DNA from: Candidatus Melainabacteria bacterium
Lineage (GTDB): Bacteria; Cyanobacteriota; Vampirovibrionia; Obscuribacterales; Obscuribacteraceae
Assembly: GCA_016699165.1 (NCBI GenBank)
Contig: CP064963.1
Location: 3,472,001 to 3,536,000 of the forward strand
Direction of reading: 5' to 3'
DNA length: 64,000 bases
Shown piece by piece: positions 38,778 through 45,900 of this stretch (position 1 is the stretch's first letter; every line of letters starts with the position of its first letter). The position numbers were made by a program, and so were the translations under genes. The notes under the pieces are model-generated. The model had not been told where the DNA came from. It worked only from the letters and a program-made list of their open reading frames with translations, and ran no database searches.

Positions 38778-39464
38778 TCAGGTCTTATCATTTTTTTTTC
38801 GCAGCAGAAATCTGGCAAGCAGATAGCTTGCGGCTGCCCAGACTATGCCGGCGCACCATCCAGCCAGGATATCGCTTGGATAATGAACTCCAAGAAAGGC
38901 GCGACTGATGCCGATTAGAAAAACAAGCGCACCAAAAAGTGATAAATAAATTGTTCGCAATTTGAGCGATTTTGTCGAGCGGGCAAGCAAAGCTCCAATA
39001 GTGAGATAAACGATGGCTGATACCATGCTGTGACCGCTTGGATACGAGCCTAGCGAGAATTCGCCAAGATGGGGTACTACGTCGGGGCGTGGACGGTCAA
39101 AAAAATATTTCAATAAAACCATGATGGCACTGCCGCTTGTTACTGACAAAATGAAGAGCAAGCAAGTTCGAAACTTTTTCTTTATCGCAAACATAAGTGC
39201 GGTTACTGCCGAAACTGCGCCCAGGGCATAAACACCACCTAGATACGAAACTGATTGCATGAAACCTAAGAGAGCTTTTGGTCCAAGTAATTCTTTTGGA
39301 TTATGAGGGTTACGCAGAGCTTGCAGAATTATGTTATCTATTGAAGTCAGCTCGCCTTCAGCCATTTCAGAAGAGAATTCAAGGAATATGTATAGACCGA
39401 AGGCAACGAATAAAATCACCAGAATGATTTTTTTGTCGCCCTTCAATAGATCATTCAATTTCAC
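38778..39464 (-). CDS. PAP2-family membrane phosphatase
   Basis: Six hydrophobic segments surround the three PAP2 motifs: K-Y-F-F-D-R-P-R-P, P-S-G-H-S and S-R-A-F-L-G-V-H-Y-P-S-D, including both catalytic histidines. Such enzymes dephosphorylate undecaprenyl-PP, phosphatidate or related lipids on the outer face of the inner membrane. I start it at the GTG at 39464, which makes a GTGA overlap with the HxlR stop; the frame extends to 39485. It is likely co-transcribed with the regulator. Confidence 0.92.
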   Translation of the reverse strand: MKLNDLLKGDKKIILVILFVAFGLYIFLEFSSEMAEGELTSIDNIILQALRNPHNPKELLGPKALLGFMQSVSYLGGVYALGAVSAVTALMFAIKKKFRTCLLFILSVTSGSAIMVLLKYFFDRPRPDVVPHLGEFSLGSYPSGHSMVSAIVYLTIGALLARSTKSLKLRTIYLSLFGALVFLIGISRAFLGVHYPSDILAGWCAGIVWAAASYLLARFLLRKKNDKT

Positions 39465-39886
39465 TGGAGATATTCTCGTTCCCACTTTTCGATGCGTGCG
39501 TTGATTTCACTTTGAACTTTTTTTGGTTCTGTTCTGAGTCGCTCATATAGTGGCTGCATCGCCTCCAGATCAGGAAGATGCTTCGAGCCCCAATGAGCCA
39601 TCGAGCCCAGTATAGGCAAAAGGTCTTTTCCTTTTTGAGTCAAGAAATAGAGTTTTCTTGTACGTGTTTCAGGATGTGGAATTTCGCTGATTATTTGATT
39701 GTGAATCAGTTTTTTTAATCTATCAGTTAGCACGTTTGTGGCGATTGATTCGGGCGAGGCGAGAAATTCTTTAAACTCGTGCTTGTCGAAGAAAAACAAA
39801 TCGCGAATGACAAGCAGAGTCCATTTGTCGCCCAGAATTTCTAGAACATTGCTTATGACGCATTGAGATCTGGCAGTCTTATCCAT
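39461..39886 (-). CDS. HxlR-family transcriptional regulator
   Basis: The chosen ATG at 39886 gives 141 residues with the HxlR winged helix: C-V-I-S-N-V-L-E-I-L-G-D-K-W-T-L-L-V-I-R-D-L and L-T-D-R-L-K-K-L. The Cys near the N-terminus is the residue conserved in redox- or electrophile-sensing members (HypR/YodB type). A longer start at 39913 would run into an operator. A consensus TATAAT lies at 39894-39899 on this strand, only a few bases before the start, so the mRNA may be almost leaderless. It faces the GNAT gene across two identical palindromes, implying autoregulation plus control of the divergent pair. Confidence 0.93.
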   Translation of the reverse strand: MDKTARSQCVISNVLEILGDKWTLLVIRDLFFFDKHEFKEFLASPESIATNVLTDRLKKLIHNQIISEIPHPETRTRKLYFLTQKGKDLLPILGSMAHWGSKHLPDLEAMQPLYERLRTEPKKVQSEINARIEKWEREYLQ

Positions 39887-39906
39887 AATATGAATTATAC
39901 ACGACA

Positions 39907-39921
39907 CTTGCAAAATGCAAG
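39907..39921. promoter_or_regulatory. Operator copy 1, probably for the HxlR regulator
   Basis: This is a perfect 15-bp inverted repeat, CTTGCA-AAA-TGCAAG. It lies just upstream of TATAAT (39894-39899, minus strand) and covers most of the spacer and -35 area of the hxlR promoter, so binding would repress hxlR itself. An identical copy sits 43 bp away. Confidence 0.85.
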
Positions 39922-39949
39922 TAAGTTTGCTAGGCTTGATTTATTGATA

Positions 39950-39964
39950 CTTGCAAAATGCAAG
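39950..39964. promoter_or_regulatory. Operator copy 2, inside the GNAT promoter
   Basis: This is the second identical copy of CTTGCA-AAA-TGCAAG. On the plus strand it fills the spacer between TTGATA (39944-39949) and GATAAA (39966-39971), a plausible -35/-10 pair with 16-bp spacing for the GNAT gene. The two operators are 43 bp apart, about four helical turns, so two dimers would lie on one face of the DNA. Confidence 0.8.
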
Positions 39965-39997
39965 CGATAAAGTAACTCCGATAAGGAGAAGGTATTT

Positions 39998-40465
39998 ATG
40001 ACTCGAATCGCCACTAAAGACGAATGGACTCAAATTGCAGATCTTACTAAGACTGCTTATGGCGAGTATGCAAAAGATGCTGACCCTGATTTCTGGGCGA
40101 TGTATGAGTCGCGCACAAGAGATTTGCTTTTAAATGACGAGAGCTTGATTCGATTTATCGTTCTAGATGGCGATGTCATCGCCGCGTCGGCAATATACGT
40201 GCCACCAAATAAAAATAAGTATCCCGAAATGCGCTTACTGTCTGTTCATCAAGATTATAGAAATAAGGGTCTTGCCAATAAATTGATAGAGGCGTGCGAA
40301 CGTCGAGCAAAAGACGATGGTTTTGATTTTATGACTTTACATACTACAAGTCTTATGACTACTGCTAAAGCGATGTACGAGCGACGCGGTTATGAGCGCT
40401 TTGAAGAGCTTGATTTTAAACCTGTGCCTAGTTTTACTGTCTGGGGTTATATCAAAAAACTATGA
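39998..40465 (+). CDS. GNAT-family N-acetyltransferase
   Basis: This 155-residue protein has the GNAT acetyl-CoA core: L-L-S-V-H-Q-D-Y-R-N-K-G-L-A-N-K-L-I-E-A (motif A, Q/R-x-x-G-x-A) and a Y-E-R-R-G-Y motif near the C-terminus. The substrate is unknown. A strong AAGGAG site precedes the ATG. It is coupled by an ATGA overlap to the DinB-like gene, and the pair lies under the HxlR-type operators, suggesting an inducible detoxification unit. Confidence 0.92.
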   Translation: MTRIATKDEWTQIADLTKTAYGEYAKDADPDFWAMYESRTRDLLLNDESLIRFIVLDGDVIAASAIYVPPNKNKYPEMRLLSVHQDYRNKGLANKLIEACERRAKDDGFDFMTLHTTSLMTTAKAMYERRGYERFEELDFKPVPSFTVWGYIKKL

Positions 40466-41049
40466 CAATCACACAAGAACCAAAACTTGCTAAACCTGGT
40501 GCAGGACTGCCAATAGTCGAATGGCTCGTGGCTAAATATATTATTTTTCCCAATCGATTCAGAAGCACCACAATCAAACAAGCAATTGAGCAGTTCGAAG
40601 ATGAGTCGAAGAAAATTATTGAACTTTTGTCTGGTCTGAGTGACGAACAACTTGCTCAAAGGCGCTTGATTCCGCGGTTGCAGGGACTGGAAGATAGTTC
40701 GCGCTACTGGTCTATAGCAATGACTATTCAACACTTAAATATAGTTGGCGAGGGAATGCTTGGAATAATTGTCAGTTTGTCACGCGGGAAAAACGATCTT
40801 CCATTGCGTGGAATCGCTGATGTGAAACCGTCTAGCGATGTTGATGCCCAAGGAGAAATAGCAAATTTCAAAAAGTTGACTGAAAATTTTGGGCGCCTTG
40901 TTTGCAAGATAGACTTTGAAAAGCACAGCGACCAAAAACATCCTCACCCCTGGTTTGGACCGCTCAACGCGCGCCAGTGGACTTTGTTTGCTGCGCCGCA
41001 TCAAGCAATTCATCGAAAGCAAATCGAACAAATTATCGAGCGATTGTAA
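40462..41049 (+). CDS. DinB-like four-helix protein (DUF1569-type)
   Basis: This 195-residue protein shows the DinB/YfiT-like helical bundle pattern: an N-terminal helix with E-L-L-S-G-L-S-D-E-Q-L, a central M-T-I-Q-H-L helix (His) and a C-terminal H-Q-A-I-H-R-K-Q-I-E-Q-I. The paired histidines are the usual metal ligands. Members are often metal-dependent thiol S-transferases or unknown. It is coupled to the GNAT gene upstream and convergent with trhO. Confidence 0.8.
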   Translation: MTITQEPKLAKPGAGLPIVEWLVAKYIIFPNRFRSTTIKQAIEQFEDESKKIIELLSGLSDEQLAQRRLIPRLQGLEDSSRYWSIAMTIQHLNIVGEGMLGIIVSLSRGKNDLPLRGIADVKPSSDVDAQGEIANFKKLTENFGRLVCKIDFEKHSDQKHPHPWFGPLNARQWTLFAAPHQAIHRKQIEQIIERL

Positions 41050-41050
41050 T

Positions 41051-41875
41051 TTAGACCGAGTTATTTACAATTCGAGGTGTGTATACAATCTCGTATTCAT
41101 TTTCTGTTTCGTTTAAATCTGGGTCCACAGCCACTCGACGATCAAAAACGAAGCACTCGCCATTCCAGTGAGCCCCGCCCTCTTTTTCAAAATAATTGAG
41201 TATGCCACCATCTAGTTGATACAGATTAGGAAATTTCTTTTCTTGCAGAAATAAATTTGCTTTTTCGCATCTGATACCACCGGTGCAAAAAGTGACTACA
41301 GTTTTGTTTTGCAGGTCGTCTTTTATTTTCGCTTCGGCATCATCGATTGCCTTTGGAAAGTCGCTGAAGAAGTCCATTTTGAAGCTTACCGCGTTTTCAA
41401 AAGTGCCGATATCGACTTCGTAATAGTTGCGTGTGTCAAGCATCAAAATTTCGCGACCTTGATCGTCAAAGCCTTGATCGAGCCATTTTTTAAGCGTTGT
41501 TGGATCCACGCTGGGAGCGCGTTTTTCATCGGCATCCAAAGAATTAGAAGTTATTGTTGGATGGCGCATAGTGATGATTTCTTTTTTCAATCGTACCAAC
41601 ATGCGCGTGAATGGCTGGTAATCGGTGATGCTTTCTTTGGTTTTTAAATCTTTGAATCGATTTTCAAATAATTGGTCTGTTTTTAAATAATGCAAAAATT
41701 CGTCTATTTGCTCGCGCTCTCCCGCAAGGAACATATTTATGCCTTCGGGTGCAAGCAAAATGGTGCCTTTTAAATTGAGCGCAAGACAGTGCTCTTTCAG
41801 TTCAATGCGCCATTGCGGATGCAGTGATACTGGAATCTCGACGAATTTATATGCGGCAATGTTTACGACAATCAT
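41051..41875 (-). CDS. trhO: tRNA uridine(34) hydroxylase TrhO (rhodanese-like)
   Basis: This 274-residue protein matches the YceA/TrhO family: an N-terminal acylphosphatase-like domain (L-K-G-T-I-L-L-A-P-E-G-I-N) followed by a rhodanese domain with the active loop C-T-G-G-I-R-C-E-K-A. It introduces 5-hydroxyuridine at tRNA position 34. The D-T-R-N-Y-Y-E-x-x-I-G-T-F motif is also conserved. It ends two bases from the convergent DinB-like gene. Confidence 0.95.
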   Translation of the reverse strand: MIVVNIAAYKFVEIPVSLHPQWRIELKEHCLALNLKGTILLAPEGINMFLAGEREQIDEFLHYLKTDQLFENRFKDLKTKESITDYQPFTRMLVRLKKEIITMRHPTITSNSLDADEKRAPSVDPTTLKKWLDQGFDDQGREILMLDTRNYYEVDIGTFENAVSFKMDFFSDFPKAIDDAEAKIKDDLQNKTVVTFCTGGIRCEKANLFLQEKKFPNLYQLDGGILNYFEKEGGAHWNGECFVFDRRVAVDPDLNETENEYEIVYTPRIVNNSV

Positions 41876-41896
41876 GACTTAATTATAAAGTGCTAT

Positions 41897-42898
41897 TTAC
41901 TTAGAGCCCACTTTGGTCAGGCGCTCGGCGAAAATTTCTTTCCATGAGTCTTTGGATATGTTTCCACCACAGACTACCACAGCCACTTTTTCGCGTGGTT
42001 TGAAATTGATGATGCGTCTGGATACTGCTGCTACGGCGCATGCGGCGGCACCTTCGATGAGCATTCCTTCATTTTCGAAGAAGTCATAAATGGTGGCTGA
42101 AATTTCGGCTTCGTCTACAAGCACCCATTCGTCTACTAATTCTCTAACCAGTGGAAATGTGATGGTGTCTACATCCAGGTTGCCAGCCATGCTGTCTGCA
42201 AGGGTGGGGTCGATCAGGCAATGGCTGATACGACCTTGCTGACATGCTTTGTACATGGCAGGAGTACTTGCAGCAGCCACTCCGACGATGCGACAACTGG
42301 GATTAATAGTCTTTGCTGTAGTGGCAATGCCGCTAATTAAGCCGCCTCCGCCTACTGCTATTACTATTGTCGAAAGTTTGGGAACGCGCTCAAATAGCTC
42401 GAGTGCGATGGTTCCTTGACCGCAAATAACTTCTGGATTGTTGTAAGGCGAAACAAATAAGCCTTTCTTTTCTTGGGCCAGGCGACGTGCATACTGCTCT
42501 GTATCAGCCTGGTCGTCGCCGTGTTTAATGATGGAGACGTTAAATTGATTGATTTTTTTCAGCTTTTTGGCATTCTTGGAAGCGGCATTTTCTGGCAGAC
42601 AAATGGTGGCTTCTCTATCAGTAAAGTGTGCTGCTTGCGCAATTGCAAGGGCGTGGTTGCCCATGGAGGCGGTGAAGACTTTGCTTATGCCTTTCTCGCG
42701 TGCCCAGCCAAGCACATTGAGTGCCCCACGTAACTTGAAGGAGCCTGTATTTTGAATGTTTTCAAGCTTGAGCCAGACTTCAGACTTTGAAACTTCACTG
42801 AGCCACTGGCTCTTGGCAAGCGGCGTTTCAAGGGCGAAACCTTTTATACGTTTTCGAGCAACGAGCACATCACTGATACTTACTCTGTTGCTTGTCAC
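41897..42898 (-). CDS. Threonine/serine dehydratase-type PLP enzyme
   Basis: This 333-residue fold-type II PLP enzyme has the lysine motif N-T-G-S-F-K-L-R-G-A, the substrate loop A-S-M-G-N-H-A and the phosphate-binding glycine loop G-G-G-G-L-I-S-G. It lacks the ACT regulatory domain of biosynthetic IlvA, so it resembles catabolic threonine dehydratase (TdcB) or serine racemase. A-S-M-G-N-H instead of A-S-A-G-N-H is a mild variant. It may deaminate threonine or serine to the 2-oxo acid. It lies 21 bases upstream of trhO on the same strand. Confidence 0.92.
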   Translation of the reverse strand: MTSNRVSISDVLVARKRIKGFALETPLAKSQWLSEVSKSEVWLKLENIQNTGSFKLRGALNVLGWAREKGISKVFTASMGNHALAIAQAAHFTDREATICLPENAASKNAKKLKKINQFNVSIIKHGDDQADTEQYARRLAQEKKGLFVSPYNNPEVICGQGTIALELFERVPKLSTIVIAVGGGGLISGIATTAKTINPSCRIVGVAAASTPAMYKACQQGRISHCLIDPTLADSMAGNLDVDTITFPLVRELVDEWVLVDEAEISATIYDFFENEGMLIEGAAACAVAAVSRRIINFKPREKVAVVVCGGNISKDSWKEIFAERLTKVGSK

Positions 42899-42941
42899 CG
42901 GTCTTGGTATATGCCTTGGGTATGGGGGCGATTAAAAAAAT

Positions 42942-43015
42942 TGGAGCGGGTAGCGGGAATCGAACCCGCGTGTGCAGCTTGGAAGGCTACCGTTCTACCA
43001 TTGAACTACACCCGC
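42942..43015 (-). tRNA. tRNA-Gly (UCC)
   Basis: This is a 74-nt cloverleaf on the minus strand with encoded CCA. The acceptor GCGGGTG pairs with TACCCGC, the discriminator base is T, the anticodon loop CTTCCAA contains TCC, and the T-arm is GCGGG-TTCGATT-CCCGC. Confidence 0.96.
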
Positions 43016-43191
43016 AATAATCGAAATTATAACACATGAATATAAGTACATGATTTAGCACGCTTTTCCGGCGCTTTTTGCCTTGAAAGCAAGAAGTCTC
43101 AATGATATCTTAATGATGTTGTTAAGATGTCGACGCCATTTCTTGTAAGAGGAATCCGGTTGGCGACGTAAGGGTGGGAATCTGCGGGATC

Positions 43192-44388
43192 ATGAGCGAA
43201 AGTTTGGCGGTTAACAATCTCAATGTTTCGATACTATCTAATAAGGATGCAGCCAGTAATTCTCTGAATCAGACAATTGACATGGCGCCACCTTTTCAAA
43301 TTCAGGTAGCTCCACACATCGAAGCACTGCAGCCATACAAGCCAGGTCGCCCACCAACAGAACTGATGCAAGAGCTCGGAATCGATCGTCTCGTCAATCT
43401 CGCCTCTAACGAAAACTCTTTTGCTCCTCCATTGACGGTCCAGCAAGCCATTGCTGATGCCACTATGAATTTGAATCGCTATCCCGATGCTGGCGGACTT
43501 TTGCTCAAAACTAAACTGGCTGACATGTATGACTTGAAGCCAGAAAACGTTTGTCTTGGCGCAGGTTCAGAAAGCATTTTAGGCAGTATCATCCGCGCAT
43601 TTTTGCACGAAGATGAAGAGATACTCACTTCGCAAGGCACTTTCATTGGTCTATACGTTCTAGTTAGTGCCAAAGGCGCGAAACTAAATACGGTGCCACT
43701 AAACGATTATTCTTTCGATCTCGATGCGATTTTGAAAGCAGTAAACGCTCGCACCAAAATAATTTATTTGTGCAATCCCAATAATCCCTCGGGAACTATC
43801 TTTACTCGCGATCAATTCGAAAAATTCATCGCAAAAGTTCCGCAAAATATTCTGGTTATTGTGGACGAGGCGTATCACGAATTTGCTGAGAGCACTCCTG
43901 ATTTTCCAAGTACTGTTGGGTACAAATTGCCCAACGTTCTTACTCTGCGTACGTTTTCTAAAGCCTACGCGATGGCTGGAATTCGCGTTGGTTATGGTTT
44001 TGGACACGAAAATGTTATTAGCTATATAAATAGAGTCAAGCTGCCCTTTGAACCAAACATATTGGCTCAAGCTGCTGGTCTTGCGGCACTTGATGACACT
44101 GTTTTTCCAGAAATTACGCAGGAAAATAATCGTCAGGGTATTCAATATTTGACGTCCGCGTTTTCCGATCTGGGTTTGAAATTTGTCCCATCCCATGCCA
44201 ATTTCATTCTTATTGAAATGGGATCGGAAGCCGCTGCGCAGGATTTAACCGAAAAACTTTTGTATAAAGGAATAGCTATTCGCCACTTGAAAGCATTTGG
44301 TTTGGAAACTTGCGTTCGAGTCACCATCGGCATTCCCGAAGAAAATACCAAGTTAGTCGATGCATTAAAAATGATCCTTGCTGTTTGA
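43192..44388 (+). CDS. hisC: Histidinol-phosphate aminotransferase
   Basis: This is a class I/II PLP aminotransferase with HisC features: N-L-A-S-N-E-N near the N-terminus, R-Y-P-D, C-N-P-N-N-P-S-G, D-E-A-Y-H-E-F and the PLP lysine in T-F-S-K-A-Y-A-M-A-G-I-R-V-G-Y. It converts imidazole-acetol phosphate to histidinol phosphate; broad HisC homologues may also act on phenylalanine or tyrosine. I start at ATG 43192 (398 residues). The first 30 residues precede the family core, and ATG 43282 would give a more typical length. No other his gene is nearby. Confidence 0.9.
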   Translation: MSESLAVNNLNVSILSNKDAASNSLNQTIDMAPPFQIQVAPHIEALQPYKPGRPPTELMQELGIDRLVNLASNENSFAPPLTVQQAIADATMNLNRYPDAGGLLLKTKLADMYDLKPENVCLGAGSESILGSIIRAFLHEDEEILTSQGTFIGLYVLVSAKGAKLNTVPLNDYSFDLDAILKAVNARTKIIYLCNPNNPSGTIFTRDQFEKFIAKVPQNILVIVDEAYHEFAESTPDFPSTVGYKLPNVLTLRTFSKAYAMAGIRVGYGFGHENVISYINRVKLPFEPNILAQAAGLAALDDTVFPEITQENNRQGIQYLTSAFSDLGLKFVPSHANFILIEMGSEAAAQDLTEKLLYKGIAIRHLKAFGLETCVRVTIGIPEENTKLVDALKMILAV

Positions 44389-44542
44389 TTTTCCAAGTCG
44401 GAAAGTCTCGAAACTCAAGCATTATCGTTTGCTAAGAATTGCCAAGTTGAAATCAGATCTTAGTCTTAAGTCTGGCTAATTTGCTCGATTTCGCGCATAT
44501 ACTGGTCCCAGTTTCACCCCCACCAAGATCAAGGACAGTGCT

Positions 44543-45013
44543 ATGACAACACTTCAAAAAACTCTTATCAAGCCCACATGGAAAGCTGAAGAAATTCACG
44601 CTATCAATTCCAAAATGGCTGCCAAACAAATGATGGTCACCATGAAAGTTCTTGCCAAACACGGCGAAGAAATCAAAAAAGAATGGGAAACCGAAATGCG
44701 CGATTCAATGAAGCAATACTTCGTTGAGAAGAACGTCAAAACACCTATCGAATTCGCACAAGCTAAAGCTGAACTCGAAGCCAATCTTTATGGCAGCGAA
44801 GTAGAAGTATGGGGCGACGACAAAGAAGCTCACTTCACCTACAAAACCTGTGGAATGTGGAAAGCTATGGAAGCTTGTGGCGTAACCAAAGAACAAATGG
44901 AAAAAATGTCTTCCGGTTTTGAATCATGTGTCAAAAACATGGCTCAAGAATTCGGCTTCCAAGGCGAACTCAAATTCGAAGGCGAAATCCCAACAATCAC
45001 ATATCGCAAGTAA
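44543..45013 (+). CDS. Unknown 156-residue soluble protein with paired Cys
   Basis: A Lys/Glu-rich N-terminal helical half (to about residue 65) is followed by a mixed domain with three cysteines (C-G-M-W-K-A-M-E-A-C-G and E-S-C-V-K) and a final beta hairpin. The pattern loosely recalls small L-2-amino-thiazoline-carboxylate hydrolase-type domains, but I cannot claim that family. Codon choice is strikingly uniform (AAA, GAA, GCT), suggesting high expression, and a strong terminator follows. Confidence 0.75.
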   Translation: MTTLQKTLIKPTWKAEEIHAINSKMAAKQMMVTMKVLAKHGEEIKKEWETEMRDSMKQYFVEKNVKTPIEFAQAKAELEANLYGSEVEVWGDDKEAHFTYKTCGMWKAMEACGVTKEQMEKMSSGFESCVKNMAQEFGFQGELKFEGEIPTITYRK

Positions 45014-45045
45014 TTTCAGAATCTAACCAGAAACTGAATGCTTCC

Positions 45046-45079
45046 AAAACGCCTCTCTTGTAGGGGCGTTTTGTTTTTG
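45046..45079 (+). terminator. Rho-independent terminator
   Basis: AAAACGCCTC at 45046-45055 pairs with GGGGCGTTTT ending at 45072 (one G-T wobble), followed by a T-rich tract. It lies 30 bases after the stop of the 156-residue gene. Confidence 0.85.
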
Positions 45080-45244
45080 TCCCTTGCCTTTCAGATCTTT
45101 TGATTTTAGTGCCTGTTTTCAGAACAAACTGGCAAGTCTTAGTGACTATTTTGATCAATTTGCACTTTAAAATGGATTATTCGTGTGAGTTTTAGCGCAA
45201 ACCTCGCCAAAATCTCACAACACTTTGATGGAGCAATTTTGTTG

Positions 45245-45282
45245 TTTTCGCGGAGCGCTTAGCGCTAAGCGCTCCGCGAAAA
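45245..45282. repeat. Perfect 38-bp palindrome with no spacer
   Basis: Nineteen base pairs mirror exactly around the centre at 45263/45264. The core is TTAGCGCTAA, the flanks are GC-rich (CGCGGAGCG/CGCTCCGCG) and the outer ends are TTTT/AAAA. It lies 36 bp upstream of the HigA-like start codon. The outer A/T runs would also allow a terminator-like hairpin in either direction. Confidence 0.9.
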
Positions 45283-45284
45283 TC

Positions 45285-45303
45285 ATAATTTGGACCAAAT
45301 TAT
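45285..45303. promoter_or_regulatory. 19-bp inverted repeat just before the ribosome-binding site
   Basis: ATAATTTGG-A-CCAAATTAT has perfect 9-bp arms around one base. It starts two bases after the 38-bp palindrome and ends one base before the GCGGAGGG ribosome-binding region of the HigA-like gene. This position and symmetry suit an operator for that gene's own product. Confidence 0.7.
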
Positions 45304-45318
45304 TGCGGAGGGTAAGAA

Positions 45319-45882
45319 ATGGACGAATTGCATCCTGGAAAATTTCTTGTGGAAAAATATTTGTTTCCTGCGCGCTTGAGTGCGTCAAAATTGGCTGCCA
45401 GATTAGATGTAAGCATAAGCAGTATCACGCAAGTTACAAGTGGCAAAAGAGGAATTTCTGCGGAGATGGCGTTGCGGTTGGCAAAGTTTTTTAAAACTAG
45501 ACCTCAATATTGGCTTGAACTACAGAATGAGTATGAGTTGAAAATAGCAAGAAGCAAATTAGGACCTGTATATGATACCGAATTTGATACCAATGCAGAG
45601 GCGGATGCAGAGGCGGATGCAGATGAAGAGACGGAGTCTCAGTCGCAAGAGCCTTGCAAAGACTGGAAAGAGCAAATGATCGAGTCAGGCTATTTCCAAC
45701 AGAAAGATTTAGAAAAAGTGTTTGGAATTTACGAAAAGCTTGGTACTGTGCCGGTCCACTTTGATCAAATTGCTTATGATTTAGGTCTAGAAGGTGGAGA
45801 CACTGCAGCGCTCCTGACTGGGCTTGAACTTACTGGATGGGTCAAGAGACTTCCAGCCGACTGGTATGTGCGAGCCAAATGA
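45319..45882 (+). CDS. HigA-like HTH regulator fused to a DprA-type winged helix
   Basis: This is a 187-residue protein. Residues about 4-70 are a HigA/XRE domain (H-P-G-K-F-L, L-A-A-R-L-D-V-S-I-S-S-I-T, A-L-R-L-A-K-F-F-K-T-R-P-Q-Y-W-L). An acidic linker with a duplicated A-E-A-D unit follows (12-bp DNA repeat at 45595-45618). Residues about 130-187 (L-G-T-V-P-V-H-F-D-Q-I-A ... L-L-T-G-L-E-L-T-G-W-V-K-R-L-P) closely follow the DprA C-terminal winged helix. No HigB toxin is adjacent, so it is a solitary regulator rather than an ordinary antitoxin. Two palindromes lie directly upstream. Confidence 0.85.
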   Translation: MDELHPGKFLVEKYLFPARLSASKLAARLDVSISSITQVTSGKRGISAEMALRLAKFFKTRPQYWLELQNEYELKIARSKLGPVYDTEFDTNAEADAEADADEETESQSQEPCKDWKEQMIESGYFQQKDLEKVFGIYEKLGTVPVHFDQIAYDLGLEGGDTAALLTGLELTGWVKRLPADWYVRAK

Positions 45883-45900
45883 ATGAGTCGGCCAAATAAT

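Noticed and set aside
39907..39964. Two identical 15-bp repeats considered as a CRISPR fragment or attachment sites
   Set aside because: There are only two copies, palindromic, placed in divergent promoters of an HxlR regulator; operators explain them better.
45225..45494. 89-codon plus-strand frame across the 38-bp palindrome
   Set aside because: It overlaps the HigA-like gene in another frame and its start region is the palindrome itself.
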